A DNA stretch of 64,000 nucleotides from Larix kaempferi (Eukaryota > Streptophyta > Pinopsida > Pinales > Pinaceae). The notes below the pieces were generated by a model. The model saw only the letters and a list, made by a program, of their open reading frames with translations. It ran no database searches and was not told the DNA's origin. The translations under genes were made by a program, and so were the position numbers. This document shows, piece after piece, positions 23,441 to 35,565 of this stretch. Location: positions 6,703,001 to 6,767,000 of the forward strand of contig BSBM01000994.1 of NCBI GenBank assembly GCA_027924585.1, given 5' to 3'. Every line of letters starts with the position of its first letter. The first letter of the stretch is position 1.

Positions 23441-24200
23441 CGATGCCTGGTGGCGGATTTTGCGGCGATCATCAGTGGATAAGTGGGGAGTGAACTTCTG
23501 GGTGTGGAGATAAAGAAGGATATAGCCATACCAAGGATCTTTGGCCGTAATGAGAAAGAGGTTCTCATCAGGTAATTGGTCCTGGATAGGCTCACTTGTG
23601 GTGGTAGAGGGAAGGTATGTAATGAGTTTGGATAGGGACATGAATTTCTTACTTTCGGGAATAACAAATTCAAGGTCAAATTCTTGTAAGATAACGATCC
23701 ACTGTGCAAATTTACTATTCATGAGCCTACGACTAAGTATGTACTACATAGGGTTGGAATCAGTGATGACGGTTATTTTTCGGAGAAGAATATAGTGGCA
23801 GAGTTTTTGTACATAAAGAAGGACCACAAGTGCAAGCTTCTCATCATGGGTGTGGTTGAGTGCAGGTCCAGCGAGGGTTTTGTTGACATAATAGATGACA
23901 TGTTCCTAGTGGTCCTTGGTAGGTTGTACTAGTACACTAGCTACAGTAGAAGCTGAAACAAATATATACAAGATGAAATCTTTGTCAAAGTCCGGCAGAG
24001 AGATGAGGAGAGATGATGACAATGCTTGTTTAAGGGAATCGAAAGCGGTTTGGGCATAGTCATCCCACTTAAACAACATATATTTTCTGAGAAGATGTAA
24101 AAATCCATGGGCCTGAGTGGCATAGTCGGGAACAAAACGATGAAGGAAGTTGGCCTTACCTTGGACACTCTGTAACTAGCATCGGATTCATGGTTCTAGT
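23441..24200 (-). pseudogene. pol: Element E RNase H and connection to integrase
   Basis: Minus strand. RNase H begins with LPDFDKDFILYIFVSAS near 23960-24000, where the first catalytic Asp position reads Val (VSAS instead of DAS), and continues with HTHDEKLALVVLLYVQKL and ITVITDSNPM near 23745-23860. The frame 23722-23357 (SKFAQWIVILQEFDLEFV, then the acidic linker) leads into integrase. Several stops (23725 and 23910 areas). Confidence 0.78.
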
Positions 24201-25255
24201 AAATCTAGGATGGCTTACATCTTGGAAGGGTCTACGGTGATGTTGTCTTTGGAAATAATGAATCTTAATAGGCAACCGATGGTGATGTAAAATACACACT
24301 TGAGGGGGATTAAGCGTATATTATACTTGTGACATCTTGTGAAGATGGTACAAAGGTCTTGGAGGTGATCGCATCATTTTTAGGAGTTGGTGGTCAAGTC
24401 ATCTAAAAAGGCGAGGATGATGTGAGCCAAGTCATTAAATACTTATGTCATTTATTGCTGGAAAGTGGCTCTAGTGTTCTTCAGGCCAAAGGGCATGATT
24501 TTGTAAGCAAAGCTGCCCCATGGTGTGGTAAATGCAGTTTTATACTGATCTTGGGGATTGATGTGTAATTGGTTGTATCCGGAGATCCCATCCATAAAGG
24601 ACAACATTTCACTACCAACACATGAGTCGACGATTTGATAGATGAATCGTGTGGAGAAGTTATCCTTAGGATAGGCTAAATTGAGGTCTCAGAAATCAAT
24701 ATAGACAGAAATAGTTCCCTTCTTTTTGTTAACTGGGATGGGGTTTGACACCCATGATGTGTAAGCGATGGGAAAAATAAATCCGGCTTGCAAGAGTTTT
24801 TCAATCTCGGCTTTGATTGTGGGGGCCTTAGAAGGGTGGACCGGGCACTGTTTTTGTCATACAGGGATGTCATCGGGCCAAGTGTTAATGTGATGTTCGA
24901 CAATTGTTGGGTCAAGAATTGGCATTTCTTCGTAGGACCATGCAAAGATGTCACATAAATATTTAAATAGAGTAGTAAAATCATTGATTTCCTGTGGTGA
25001 GCAGGAAGCCCCGATAGATATGTTTTCGACGACAAAAATATCAACCTGTATGGATAGAGAGATATTGGCAAGATTACCATATTCAAACGCATCTAGGGAG
25101 GGGATTGGATTTTTGAACCAATCGATGTGACTAAGGGGTAAAAATTCTTTTGACTCGATGGTATATTGTTGTTCAGTAAGTATGCGTGGTTCCTTCCTAC
25201 GTGCTGCTAAGGATCTATGATGGAAGGTGTCCCATGGAGCTTCAGTAGCATTCAT
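24201..25255 (-). pseudogene. pol: Element E reverse transcriptase
   Basis: Minus strand. The frame 25255-24857 is the region before the RT (HIDWFKNP, LCDIFAWSYEEMPILDP). RT blocks: EIEKLLQAGFI, WVSNPIPVNKKKG (24720-24760), LSFMDGISGYNQLHI (24555-24605), MPFGLKN (24480-24500) and the active site AFLDD (24397-24420). The normal tyrosine before the Asp pair is replaced in the form F-L-D-D. At least six stops, so inactive. Confidence 0.85.
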
Positions 25256-25267
25256 GGCCTTGATTAT

Positions 25268-26560
25268 TTATTCATATGTGGTGAAGATGTATTCTTCTAA
25301 CATATACTCATCTGAAGAACCCGGGTCTTCATTCTGGGGCATAAGAGGAATTGAATCGAGATGAAGGATGTCAAGGTACCTAGAGCCAGTTTGGGTGGGT
25401 GCTAGAATATCGTCTTGAGGGATGATTACATGATCTAGTGCTTCATGAGAAATCGGTGATGAGGGATCAATATATCTCAAGGTATCTAATGGATGTGACA
25501 TGTTGTGGTCAACATTGGGCTCTATTGGTTTAACATCCTCCTTAATAATTGTAGGAATTGTAGTCCCATAAGGGGTGAGGTTATCCACCAATCGACTTTG
25601 GGTTTCCCGTAGAGTGCGAAATGTGACGACGAGAGGACATTGGAATGAATGGTGAGACATTAAGTTGCATGAGTGACACGATCTTATGGAGTTAGTATGA
25701 GTTAGGACAATGGCTAGGATTTGTGGATGTCGCAGTGAGTGTTGATCGGGTATGGAGTCATCCCACCATGGCAAGGGACTGGCTAGGGTCACTTTTGTAA
25801 TTGTGAGGATAGGGGTCACCTCTTGTGAGGTATCTTCCAAGGGTTTGGTGAGGAAAATGGTTGTCAAATCCTCCCAATAGCGAGGGAGGTCAGGGAAGTG
25901 GTGTGTATAGTGACCATACTAAGAACATATGGAATGTGCATGGTTTGTACGTAGTGTTCTGGACTTATATGTAGACAAGAGTGATGTGCCCCATTTTACT
26001 ATCGGTGGAGCGTGGGTGATGCTAACGGGAGTGTTGAGAAAATTCCTTATCTCCAGTAGAGTAGGACATATGTTGGTTGCATGGCCTTGTATCCTACAAA
26101 GAGAACACTATGGTGTGACCCTGTGTTTGGGAGTATTGATTGTAACTAGGGATTTTAACTCCTATTGGTTGATGCCCCCTGCTTTATGCTTAGCAGTTTC
26201 TACTGAAATGAGTGTTGGATTAGGTAAGAGGGGACCTTTCAACTTCGGTTGTTTGGTGCCCCCATTGGTGTTCTTAGCAATGACTAATTGTAGTGTATTT
26301 GTAGATGTCATAGGTTAGGATGTCATAACAAAATGTGTTACGGTCCTTGCATCCATACTAGCCAAAATAGGGACAAACTCATAATGGGCGACTAGTTTAA
26401 AATCCATATCTGGGAAGGGTGGTGTAAGTTACCAAACGGGGATTCCAAAAGTTAGCCTAGGTAGAGTTAACTGAGCCATAATCGATGTCCCTTGCAAACC
26501 CGTGGGAGGATACAAGAATGGGATTTGAAAAATTGGTGGTACCGATGGACTCAACATTTA
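25268..26560 (-). pseudogene. Element E spacer between protease and RT with zinc knuckles
   Basis: Minus strand. Includes a 199-codon frame (25867-25268), acidic and Pro/Ile-rich. Two intact CX2CX4HX4C knuckles are seen: CSLCRIQGHATNIC at 26066-26107 and CHSCNLMSHHSFQC at 25637-25678. A third, at 25895-25927, keeps the spacing but has two ligands replaced and a stop inside. The usual Gag knuckle lies separately at 27739-27780. Zinc knuckles after the protease are not standard for this class. Confidence 0.62.
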
Positions 26561-27540
26561 TTCAATTCCATGACTTAGCAGTGGTGCTGATGATGATGTT
26601 GAGGTGGAGGCGACTGCATTTTCAGTGGTAAAAATTGTGCACATTAGGCCATTGGTTGATGTAGGGATCTTTAGTGGTGGTCCCGAATATGATCTTAACA
26701 AATTGGAGTCCTTGTACATACCGACGGAAATGTCACCATATGGTTTATCATATCCCAGTACATTCGATAGGACATTTCCAAAGTTTCTTGTGGTATTAGG
26801 GTCATATTAGTTAATCTGGTCGAGGGTAACTACCTTCCCATTTAAGGGAAACATCTGATATGAAAGACTAAGGAGGAAACCACCTTCATGGAGTACATGT
26901 AACTACGCCCCAAGAGGATGTTGTAGTCGAGTTTTGCGTCGACTACTTTGATATCGATCATGACCATCTTTCCCCCCAGCTCTATGGGGATACTTTGGTG
27001 CAATCCTCTTGGTTGGGATGGTCTCCCATCATATGCACGAAGAGAAATAGACTATGTGACCAACTGAGGAGACCCTAATTATTTACAGACTTTTGCAGAC
27101 ATGACACAAGTGGATGCACCTTCGTCGATGATACATCGATGGATCATGACATTCTTTACAATAACTGAAACTTGAATTGCGACTAGAGATGGTAGTCGTA
27201 GATCACCTTTTTCGAGATCAAAGGGCATGAGGTGCTAGTCGAAAGGGTTGATGTCACCAATTGCATTGAGTAATTCCTTTCTCTATGTTGGGAAAGACTG
27301 TAACACTTCTAATGTGGACATAGTTGCAAGGGATTGAGCCAAGTTGTCCACAACATTGTAATTGTGGGGAACTTACATGTGAGGGTTATTAGTGGTACAC
27401 TAAAGTTGAAATTTTGCGATCCATGGGATTTGTTTGGTATTTGGGCATGGTATCTATAGAGGCCCCCCCGAGGGAATAGGAACGTCTTCAACTTGGGAGG
27501 TGGAAGGGTCATCATAGCCTCTGGCTCACGTCTGAAGGTT
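26561..27540 (-). pseudogene. pol: Element E aspartic protease
   Basis: Minus strand. The active-site block IIDEGASTCVMS at 27096-27137 has the D-E-G-A/S-S-T form seen in Tat and Athila proteases. It is followed by SISLRAYDGR, GKMVMIDIKVVDAKLDYNILLGRSYMY (26890-26970), ending in the LLGR block. Downstream, to 26561, is an unassigned Ser/Pro-rich linker. Stops near 27080, 27040 and 27240. Confidence 0.75.
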
Positions 27541-27699
27541 TACATCTAATGTATAGATATTTTGAAAAGAGCCATTGCCGGGTGTGATAGGGTCCTGCTA
27601 TTGTGTGACTACCCCTTGATTCGCAAAGGGTTTTTGTAACATGGAAGTTTGTGGTTGGGGAGGATTTGCTACCTAAGGGGGGTTTGTCACCATATTATT

Positions 27700-29135
27700 T
27701 TTGTCTTCCACTAACTATTGGAAATCAAGGATAAGAGGACAATGATATGTATAATGGCCATAATCGCCGCAAATGGAGCAACAATAATTGGTTCTCATGG
27801 TGGGATTCCCCCCTTGTTTTGGGGTTGCCCCTTTCCTTGGCTGCTAATTCATTTTGTTCTTAGCTTTCTTCTTCCCATGAGTTTATGGATTCTGGGGGTT
27901 TGTGGCGTTCAACTGCTCAAATTGTTGAGCTTGTTGGACATAATAAGGTTGGACTAGATTGACCCCCATGTGGGCGGGAGGTTGTTGACCAATTGGGAAA
28001 GGGAAATGATAGTAAGGGTTATACCCTGGGGGTGGGATAAATGTAGTTTGTGTTCCATAAGATGTGGATGTAGGAACGAATTGTTCCATTGGTGGTCTAG
28101 AAAACATCATCGCTTGGCTAACGTTTGGGTACGTAGGACTATATGGTCCATAATAGAATTGACCAACTGGTGGGGTTGGTACCTGTGTAGGGGTGACCGA
28201 CGTAGGTGGAATGGATGGGTAATATAGAACCATGTTGAATGGCGCTGATGTGGTTGGAGGAGCCTTTCTAAAATAGGAAATGGACCCAATAATCCCATCC
28301 ACCAAATGTGAAGAGCCCAAAGGTGTAGGATCCAATGACTGATGTCGAGGGTCATTAGGGAAGATAGTGTAAAGGTATCCGGACTACGCATATATGAGAT
28401 TGAAATGTTGTGGTTTTAAAATAGCCTCTTCCTCTCTTTAGGGCATGGAGGTGGCAACATCTTTAGGTATGGTGGGTTGGATATGTTTGATAAACTACGC
28501 CACTCATGGATGTGGTCTACGATGTGGGTGGAAGTATTTTGCAGAAACTCAGTGAGAATTTCGAGGCCTAGATAATGTCAGATTGGCAGTTGCAAGTACG
28601 TATGAAATGCGGTGGCCAATGTTGCAAATGTGGAATGGGTTCCACTTTCTAGGTTTACATACCATTTTGTTGTTGTTTCGATGAGGGTACGATGGAAGAC
28701 GCGAAGCTTTACGGGGTCATCCACTATGCTGTTAGATGAACACCATACATGGAAAGACATAATGTGGTTCGCATGATCATCTCCTTGTTTTCCTTTGAAT
28801 TTGGGAGTGTCAGAGGGAAGCTTGTCTAGCATAGCCGGCCATGTCGCATCATGCTCAGTGGGACCATTAGCTAGTTTGTCCGAATTAGGTAGATTTAAAC
28901 TAGCCATAAATGGTAAGGTAGGGACGACTGGTATTTCCATTGTATATTGGGTGTTATTTCCAGGAGAGGGAGACCCAAGTGATGTTGTAAACAATGGTTG
29001 TCCTCTTATGAGAGAGGATGGTTCGAATGGAACTGAGGGATCTCCAAGGGGAGAAACCAGCGGGGTACTTATTCCGATGGGTGAAGAAGTGGTGTAATTA
29101 ATAGTTTCTCCGAGAGGAGAAAATTCACCTATCAA
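27700..29135 (-). pseudogene. gag: Element E Gag
   Basis: Minus strand. The N-terminal part is Ser/Pro/Thr-rich (29135-28920). The capsid region: DKLPSDTPKFKGKQGDDHAN (about 28760-28820), FHVWCSSNSIVDDPVKLRVF (28690-28760) and KWYVNLESGTHSTFATLATA. A second frame (28335-27883) is Pro/Tyr/Gln-rich with SHLVDGIIGS. An intact zinc knuckle CSICGDYGHYTYHC lies at 27739-27780. Clearly the same family type as B1 Gag. Stops at 28577 and frame changes make it a pseudogene. Confidence 0.82.
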
Positions 29136-30240
29136 GGATTGGACTTGACTAGAGGATCCTATAAATGCAGCCTGGGAGCGGTTCCGACTAGGGTACCTTC
29201 CTTGTGAAACACATGAAGAAGATGTAATAACACCCCTTGAGAGAGGGGGTAGGCCTTGTAGTCTATGAGACTGTCTTAGGATGTTGTTTGTTCCTCAATG
29301 GTGAAGGATTTGTGTCAGATGAGAGTGATAGTGGAATTTAAACACAATTGAACAAATGCAAAAATATCCCAACCACGACAGATGCAAAATGCTGTGATAA
29401 GTGAGTGGTATGTGCAATGTTGTTTTGAGTGCATGAGCTCCCACATGTAGGTTATTTTTATTACGAGTTAGTGAAATTGTAGTTAAAAAATAAATAAATG
29501 TAATTTCCCTAGAATACCTAACATCCTTCCTCTCAAATGTAATTGGGCCTCCCAAAAGCACAATTGATGGTGATAATGGTATCCACTCAAAAATCAACTA
29601 GTGGAGGTAACAAAGAGATAGTTCTATCGGAAATGGGGCCAATGTTCCAATCAAGAATACTTGGAAACACCTCCCAAAGGCAATAGCTAACTTTAGGAGT
29701 CGATTGCACTCACAATTTATCCTTGGTGATGTCCTAAGTTGGGCCACTAAGATACCTTGCATTAAGTGTGAATTAGTGGTTCGACCTGCACGGTATAGTG
29801 TCGTCTCCCTACAAAAAGTTGAGTGGCTTGTAGGGGAGATCAGGGCAGCTATACCTCGACATTCACCTCCTTGGTCACGGCACACTTCTGATCCGGGTTT
29901 TCTTTTAACAATTGCTTATAGAAGGATTTTGTAAGTACCCTATGAGACAATAATGCTATGTTTCAAAATATTTCTAATGAAACTAGATTGGTGGGAATTA
30001 ATGGATGCCTATCCCAATCAATCCTACGTAACTAAAATATTGGTTTGTGACCTCATGTAGATGATTTTAGTTGGTTAAGACAATTACAATGTTGATTTTA
30101 AGCGGTTTGAATGTTCACTTATGGAGTGTAGGAGAGGTATTTCACAATCCCTACCTTTTTGATTCACCAAGCTCACATGAAGTATGAGGTGAAGAGCATA
30201 CTTGGATTGGAAGAATCTTTAGGTTTCTTAGTGTGTTCTA
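29136..30240 (-). other. Element E leader, part 1
   Basis: Between Gag and the copia insertion. No gene supported; short ORFs only. Its last 100 bases (30139-30240) resemble 36403-36530 on the other side of F. Confidence 0.5.
30236..30240. repeat. Target-site duplication of copia element F, left copy
   Basis: TTCTA here versus CTCTA at 36255-36259; four of five bases agree, as expected for an old 5-bp duplication. Confidence 0.65.
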
Positions 30241-30989
30241 TGTAAAATATAAGCACAACATATCTATGAAACAAAGACAATAGTTACTAGAGATGCATGC
30301 GGAAAATAATATGTCAAAACACTGATGCAAAAGGTTTGTAGCAGTTCATGCATTATCATAAACTCAGAAGATGATTACAATGTGTAACAATGGCTACAAT
30401 AAGCCAAGCAATTCAAATTCCAGAGAGGTCATTCAAATTGAATGCATGAGAGTGGCTTACTTGGAAGTTAACACCACTCGGCACATCAGTTAACCACTTA
30501 AATACCATGTAACTGATTCTAATAGAATTTGAAACTTTATAACTGATTCTAAGAGACTTTGAAATCGTCTAACCGAGTCTAACTGAATCCAGAACTCAAC
30601 TGAATGTACATATGAAGTCAACTAGTGTAGTAGGGTGCCTTTCTATATTCAATTAACTGAATATTAGGTGAAAATAACACTAGATGAAGTCAACCAGTGT
30701 AGTAGGGCGCCTTTCTATCTCCAGTTGGTTGAATATAATAATAAATGATGTCAATTAGACTGAGTAGGGAGATTTAGTCATGAAAATCACCTCAGTTGGC
30801 TCCCTGAATGATGGAGGAGTCCCAATTAACTGATATTAATGGCCCAACTGACTCCTCGAATGAAGGAAGAGGCCGAATTCACTGAAACTGATGATGTAAG
30901 CACACAATTGAGTCAAAATACCTAGGATAAGTGGAAAATTAAGTTGTGAAGCTCAAATAAATTATGTGTGGTTGGAAAATGCTCCAACA
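30241..30989 (-). repeat. Element F 3' LTR
   Basis: Minus reading starts TGTTGGAGCATTTTC and ends TATATTTTACA; 749 bp. Similar along its length to 35566-36254, but with extra bases near 30530-30620. Immediately upstream in element sense (30990-30997 plus) is a run CCCCCCC, that is the polypurine tract AAGGGGGGG. Confidence 0.9.
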
Positions 30990-31197
30990 CCCCCCCTTAA
31001 GCTAATATCATGTGGAGGAGTAAATAAAAATAATAAAAGGGCCCCGACAAAAAAGGCCATAGGTCACCCAGTACATAAATAATCCTAAAAATGCTCAAAA
31101 AATCTAAGTGAGAAAAGAGGGAAAAAACTAGTGGGAAAGAAAACCCCCCCTCAAACTGAACAATGAAGGATCTAATCTTTCCTCACCATAGTAGAAA

Positions 31198-32600
31198 TCA
31201 CCCCCAATAGTGAAAAAGGGTAATATAACTTCTTCTCAGTGAAGCTCTTGGTGAAGATGTCTGCAATTTTCTCTTATGTAGGATAATATTGTAGTACAAT
31301 GGTTCTTTCATGCACAAGCTCTCGGATGTAGTGCACATGGATCTCGATATGCTTGGTCCTCTATCTCTAAAACATATTTGTCGAGATCTTGATAGCACTC
31401 TGATTGTCACAAAAAATGCCAGTAGAAGTGGTTCTACCAATATCAAACTCTGCTAGAATACCCTACAACCAAACTTCCTGAATGCAAGCATTGATTGCTC
31501 CTCGATACTCTGCCTCTACTGAAGATAATTCAATGGAAGCCTACTTTTTTATTGACCAGAAAATAGGCCTTGTTCCAATCATGAAAACATATCCGAAAAT
31601 GGAATTCCGATCAACACTATCACCCTCCCAATCTGAATTAGTGAATCCAACCAAGCCAAAATGGGAATCCACAACATAGTGAATGCCAAAATGTCTCGTA
31701 CCCTTCACATAGTGCAATATCCTTTTGGATTCCTTGCAGTGAAGGTCATGGAGATGCTGCATGTACCTTGACACAACAATCATGGCATAAGAAATATCAG
31801 GACTAGAGTGTATCAGATACAAAATACTACCAATCAACTGTCTATATAGTGTAGAATCCACCATCCTCAAGACTGATTCCTGAGAGGAATGGAAATGGTC
31901 CCACATTACATTCTGCCATATTGAACTTATTTAGCAGGTCCAAAGAATATTTTTATTGAAAAATCATAATCCCATCAAAATTCTGAGTGATCTCGAGACC
32001 AAGAAACTGCCTCAATATTTTTATTGAGAAATCATAATCCCATCAAAATTCTTAGTGATCTCGAGACCAAGAAACTGCCACAACAGGCCTAAATCACTCA
32101 TATCAAATGCTTGGTGTAAAGCAGTTTTTATAGTGCCGATCGAAGAAATACTAATTCCTGTAATAAATAGGTCATCAACATAAAGAAAAATTATCATCAA
32201 ATTACCTTCATGCTATTGTAGAGACACATTCAGATCTGATTGTCATCTCACAAAATTTTGCGACATCAAAAAGGAATCCATCTTTGCATACCAAGCTCTT
32301 GGGGCCTGTTTTAAACCATACAAGGATTTGCTTAATCTACAAACAAGTTTAAGATCTGATATGTAACCTTGAGGATGATTCATGTAAATCTCTTCTTGAA
32401 TATCCCCATGAATAAATGCACTCTTCACATCCATGTGGTGCACCTCCCTTGGATGCGGAAATTTCCAAAACTAGCCGGATTGAGTCCATTTTTGCAACCA
32501 GTGAAAAAGTTTATGTGTAGTCCACACCATGAACTTGTGAGAAATTTTTTTCCACCAACCTAGATTTGTATTTTCAGGATGAACCATCAGCAACAACCTT
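31198..32600 (-). pseudogene. pol: Element F reverse transcriptase and RNase H
   Basis: Minus strand. RT blocks: [18 protein letters not shown] (about 32385-32440), [13 protein letters not shown] (32290-32330) and the active site FLYVDDLFI at 32168-32194. Then, after a 68-bp tandem duplication, comes the frame 31906-31541 with LYRQLIGSILYLIHSSPDISYA and RNase H features (GFTNSDWEGDSVD). The 3' end reaches about 31198. Several stops and the duplication break the frame. Confidence 0.88.
31946..32081. repeat. 68-bp tandem duplication inside element F RT
   Basis: Two adjacent copies start at 31946 and 32014 and differ at about two positions. 68 is not a multiple of 3, so the duplication shifts the RT reading frame. 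Confidence 0.88.
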
Positions 32601-33910
32601 GGTTCGATAGACCCATTTTCATTGAACCAATTTCCTCTCAGGTGGAAGAGAAACTAGCTCCCATGTTGCATTTTTCTGAAGAGAATTGTACTTTTCATCC
32701 ATGGCGATTTTCCATCTCGGATCTCGGTGGGCATGGTAGTATGATTTATGACTTGAACCAATCATATAAAAAAAAAATCGAACAACAATGGATCAAAATA
32801 TGAAAGATCCATACCTTCTCTTTGAAAGTCTACTCGGGTTCTTCTTGGATCGGCAGGATTTCCAATGTTAGAACCAATAGATGTGAGAGTCTTTTCTGCC
32901 CACTTTGGAAACTAAGGGGGCTCATCTAGATTTGAATCCGAACCTGATATTTCATGTTCATTTATATCATACATATTATCAGAAATATCAGAACACAAAC
33001 TTTCATTATCTTCTTCCGAATCTTCTTCTAGAAGAGGAAGCAATTTGGAAGTTTCTTCCTCCACCAGTTGTAGATCATGAAGCGGTTCTTCAAATTGGAC
33101 ACTTTGCTCAATGAATATATTTTTGGATCTTATATCCAGTATTTTGTATCCTTTTTATTCTTCATCATATCCAATGAGGATGCACTCAGTACTTTGTGGT
33201 TCCAAATATATTCGCTTCTCAATCGGAATTCTGGCCCATGCAGTGGAGCCAAAAACCTTGAGATGTGACACATCAGGTTTGTGACCCGTGTAGGCTTCGA
33301 AAAGAGTTGTAACTTTGACATATGAGTGTGGAACTCTGTTATGAATGTATTCAATAACATTCATGGCATCATCCCAAATATTTTAAGCCAAACCTTTCGA
33401 CTCAAGCATACAAGTAGCCAACTCTTCCAATGCTCGGTTTTTCCACTCCGCTACACCATTCTGCTGAGGTGTGTAGGGGACTGTGTGCTGGATTTGGATT
33501 CCATTTTACGCAAAAATTTGTAGAAGATATGATTTGATATATTCTCCACCATTATCAGATCTAAGATCTTTTAGCTTTCTCCCAGTAGCAGTATCAACAG
33601 AAGCCTTGAAATTTTTGAATTTTTCAAGCACTTCCAATTTGTTTTTGAGAAAGTAGACCCGTGTGAATCTGGAGAAGTCATCAATGAATGTCAGAACATG
33701 CCTTGATCCATTCATGGAGGGATTTTTTAAAGGACCACTGATATCACTTTCAATCATCCCCAAAATACAAGAATCTCTATTAGCTTTTCCTCGATCGAAC
33801 TTGTGCTCAGGATGCTTGCCAATGATGCAACCCTTGCATATCCCTTTTGAGGATTTGATGCTCGGAAGGCCTTCAACCATGGAATTATTTTGTAGAAGCT
33901 GCAAATATTT
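32601..33910 (-). pseudogene. pol: Element F integrase
   Basis: Minus strand. The zinc-binding end is CKGCIIGKHPEHKFDRGKAN (about 33770-33850). Core: Asp in MIESDISGPL, VLTFIDDFSRFTRVYFLKNK (33640-33700), and LRSDNGGEY (33530-33560). The Glu block is reached in another frame upstream of IHNRVPHSYVKVTTLFEAYTGHKP (33260-33345), and the frame 33364-33155 (KVFGSTAWARIP) closes the domain. The acidic stretch near 32940-33080 is the linker to RT. Confidence 0.85.
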
Positions 33911-34384
33911 TTAATTTAGGTGTCCAAACCTCTTATGCCATATCCAGATAACCTCATTTCCATGAGTCAGAAGGGCACTTGGCTTTGAATACAACAAAAA
34001 ATGAGAAAACTCATAGGTTTTGGCAACATGATTTTCCTTTCCTATTGCAATGAGTTTTTCGACGCAAATATAAAAAATTTCAACATCATTAGGGATGAAT
34101 ACAACCTTCTTGGGAAAACTAGTGTGTGTCATTTGATACACAGAAAGTAGGTTCGAAGCTAGAGAAGGAACATATAGAACATTTTGAAAACTGCCATGTT
34201 CTAAATGAATAGTACATTTTCCTTTCGAAGAAATTTGTGAATCATATCCCATGTGGAAGGAGATGCACATGTTAGAGTCTAATGATGAGAACGACTATTT
34301 TCTTGCAACCATGTGATTCAAAGCTCCTGAATCTATGAGAAGAGTTGTAGAATTCAAAACACTTTCCATGAGTGCATGACCTAT
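33911..34384 (-). pseudogene. pol: Element F protease and GAG-pre-integrase region
   Basis: Minus strand. The protease active site LIDSGALNHM lies near 34310-34345, followed by a stop near 34300. The frame 34270-33911 then carries QNVLYVPSLASNLLSVYQM, the usual copia protease end, and WIWHKRFGHLN, the start of the integrase zinc region. Same strand and order as the other copia genes. Confidence 0.85.
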
Positions 34385-35338
34385 TTATGCATGATAATTA
34401 TTTTCCTTCTTCCTTGCGCCATCTAGAAGAGTAATGTTGTTTTTATCCAAGAGAAGGGCCATTTGATCAATATTTTTATTCATGCATGAGCTTTCAGGAT
34501 GAAATCCCCTGCCACAGTAAGAAAATTGTGTCTTCTCCTTTCCCTTTTGCTTGTATTTTCTTGAACCTGAGGGCTCATTTGACTGCTTGGTCTTCTCCTT
34601 TTGCTTGGAATGATAAAACTTGGTCTTCTCTTTCTTTTGCTTTCCTTTACCATTCGTAGCTTTGGGTCCTCCAAGAAATAGGGATTGATCTTTGGAGGTT
34701 TTTATGGACCCCATATGAACAACCTTGTCATGCTCTTTTGTTAAGAACTCAATGAATGCATTCAAGGTAGGCATCTTCCAATTTAGAATGATGAGTTTTC
34801 CCGAATGGAAAGTAGAGACAAACACTGAATAATCTGCTCCTAGCTTCATAAGGATTGACATAATCAACTGCTCATCTTTCTTCTCAACACCACATTGCTT
34901 CAACTGAAGCACCAAACACTTGAACTTGGTGAAGAACTCATTGATGGTCTCGAAATTCTCAGGATTTAGGGAAATCAATTCATTGTCCAACTGATAAGCC
35001 CTCATCTCATCCTCCTTGCAGAAGAGTTTGGCAAGTTGTTCCCATACTTCTTTTGGATTCTTCAATCTGCTACGATGTAAAATAATATCTTTTGAAATAT
35101 TGAGACATAAGAAACCATAAGCTTCATCAAGCTTATTCACGAATGTGGACTTCTCTATGGCATCATTAGGATCTGGTTCTATGCCCATAGTAACTCTAAA
35201 GAGTCCCTTGGAGCATAATACAATATCTATGTCATCCTTCCACTGATGATAGTTGACAGGAGTAAGGATATCTTTAGAAGAAGAGCCCATCTCTGCTATA
35301 GTGAATGCAATAGGAGGCTTTGAGAAACCTGCAATCAC
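34385..35338 (-). CDS. gag: Element F Gag
   Basis: A 317-codon minus-strand frame without stops. The UBN2-type copia capsid domain covers about residues 25-215 (NYHQWKDDIDIVL, KNPKEVWEQLAKLF, INEFFTKFKCLVLQL). A Lys/Ser-rich segment follows (residues 215-275). The zinc knuckle near residues 278-291 reads FSYCGRGFHPESSC, so the first Cys of CX2CX4HX4C has become Phe. The start at 35338 is the first Met; a later Met at residue 17 precedes the conserved region and could be the true start. Its preservation contrasts with the broken pol. Confidence 0.82.
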   Translation of the reverse strand: MIAGFSKPPIAFTIAEMGSSSKDILTPVNYHQWKDDIDIVLCSKGLFRVTMGIEPDPNDAIEKSTFVNKLDEAYGFLCLNISKDIILHRSRLKNPKEVWEQLAKLFCKEDEMRAYQLDNELISLNPENFETINEFFTKFKCLVLQLKQCGVEKKDEQLIMSILMKLGADYSVFVSTFHSGKLIILNWKMPTLNAFIEFLTKEHDKVVHMGSIKTSKDQSLFLGGPKATNGKGKQKKEKTKFYHSKQKEKTKQSNEPSGSRKYKQKGKEKTQFSYCGRGFHPESSCMNKNIDQMALLLDKNNITLLDGARKKENNYHA

Positions 35339-35553
35339 AAAGAAAAAACAACTTTTAGGTCAAAAACATTCACTTTTCAAGTTGCATCACAGCCGACATA
35401 GACTATCAAGCAAGCTTGATAAATCAGATGCACATTATCTAGGAATTATGTGGAAAATTTTCAGCTTCTAGTGCAGTGTTGGAATATTTTTGAGCAAACT
35501 TGCTCAATATTCATGTGAAGAAATCTGTAGAAGAGTTTCCTTTTCTTGCCATG

Positions 35554-35565
35554 GCTCTGATACCA
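35554..35565 (-). other. Element F primer-binding site
   Basis: Minus reading TGGTATCAGAGC, a perfect match to the initiator tRNA-Met 3' end complement, directly adjoining the LTR. Confidence 0.92.
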
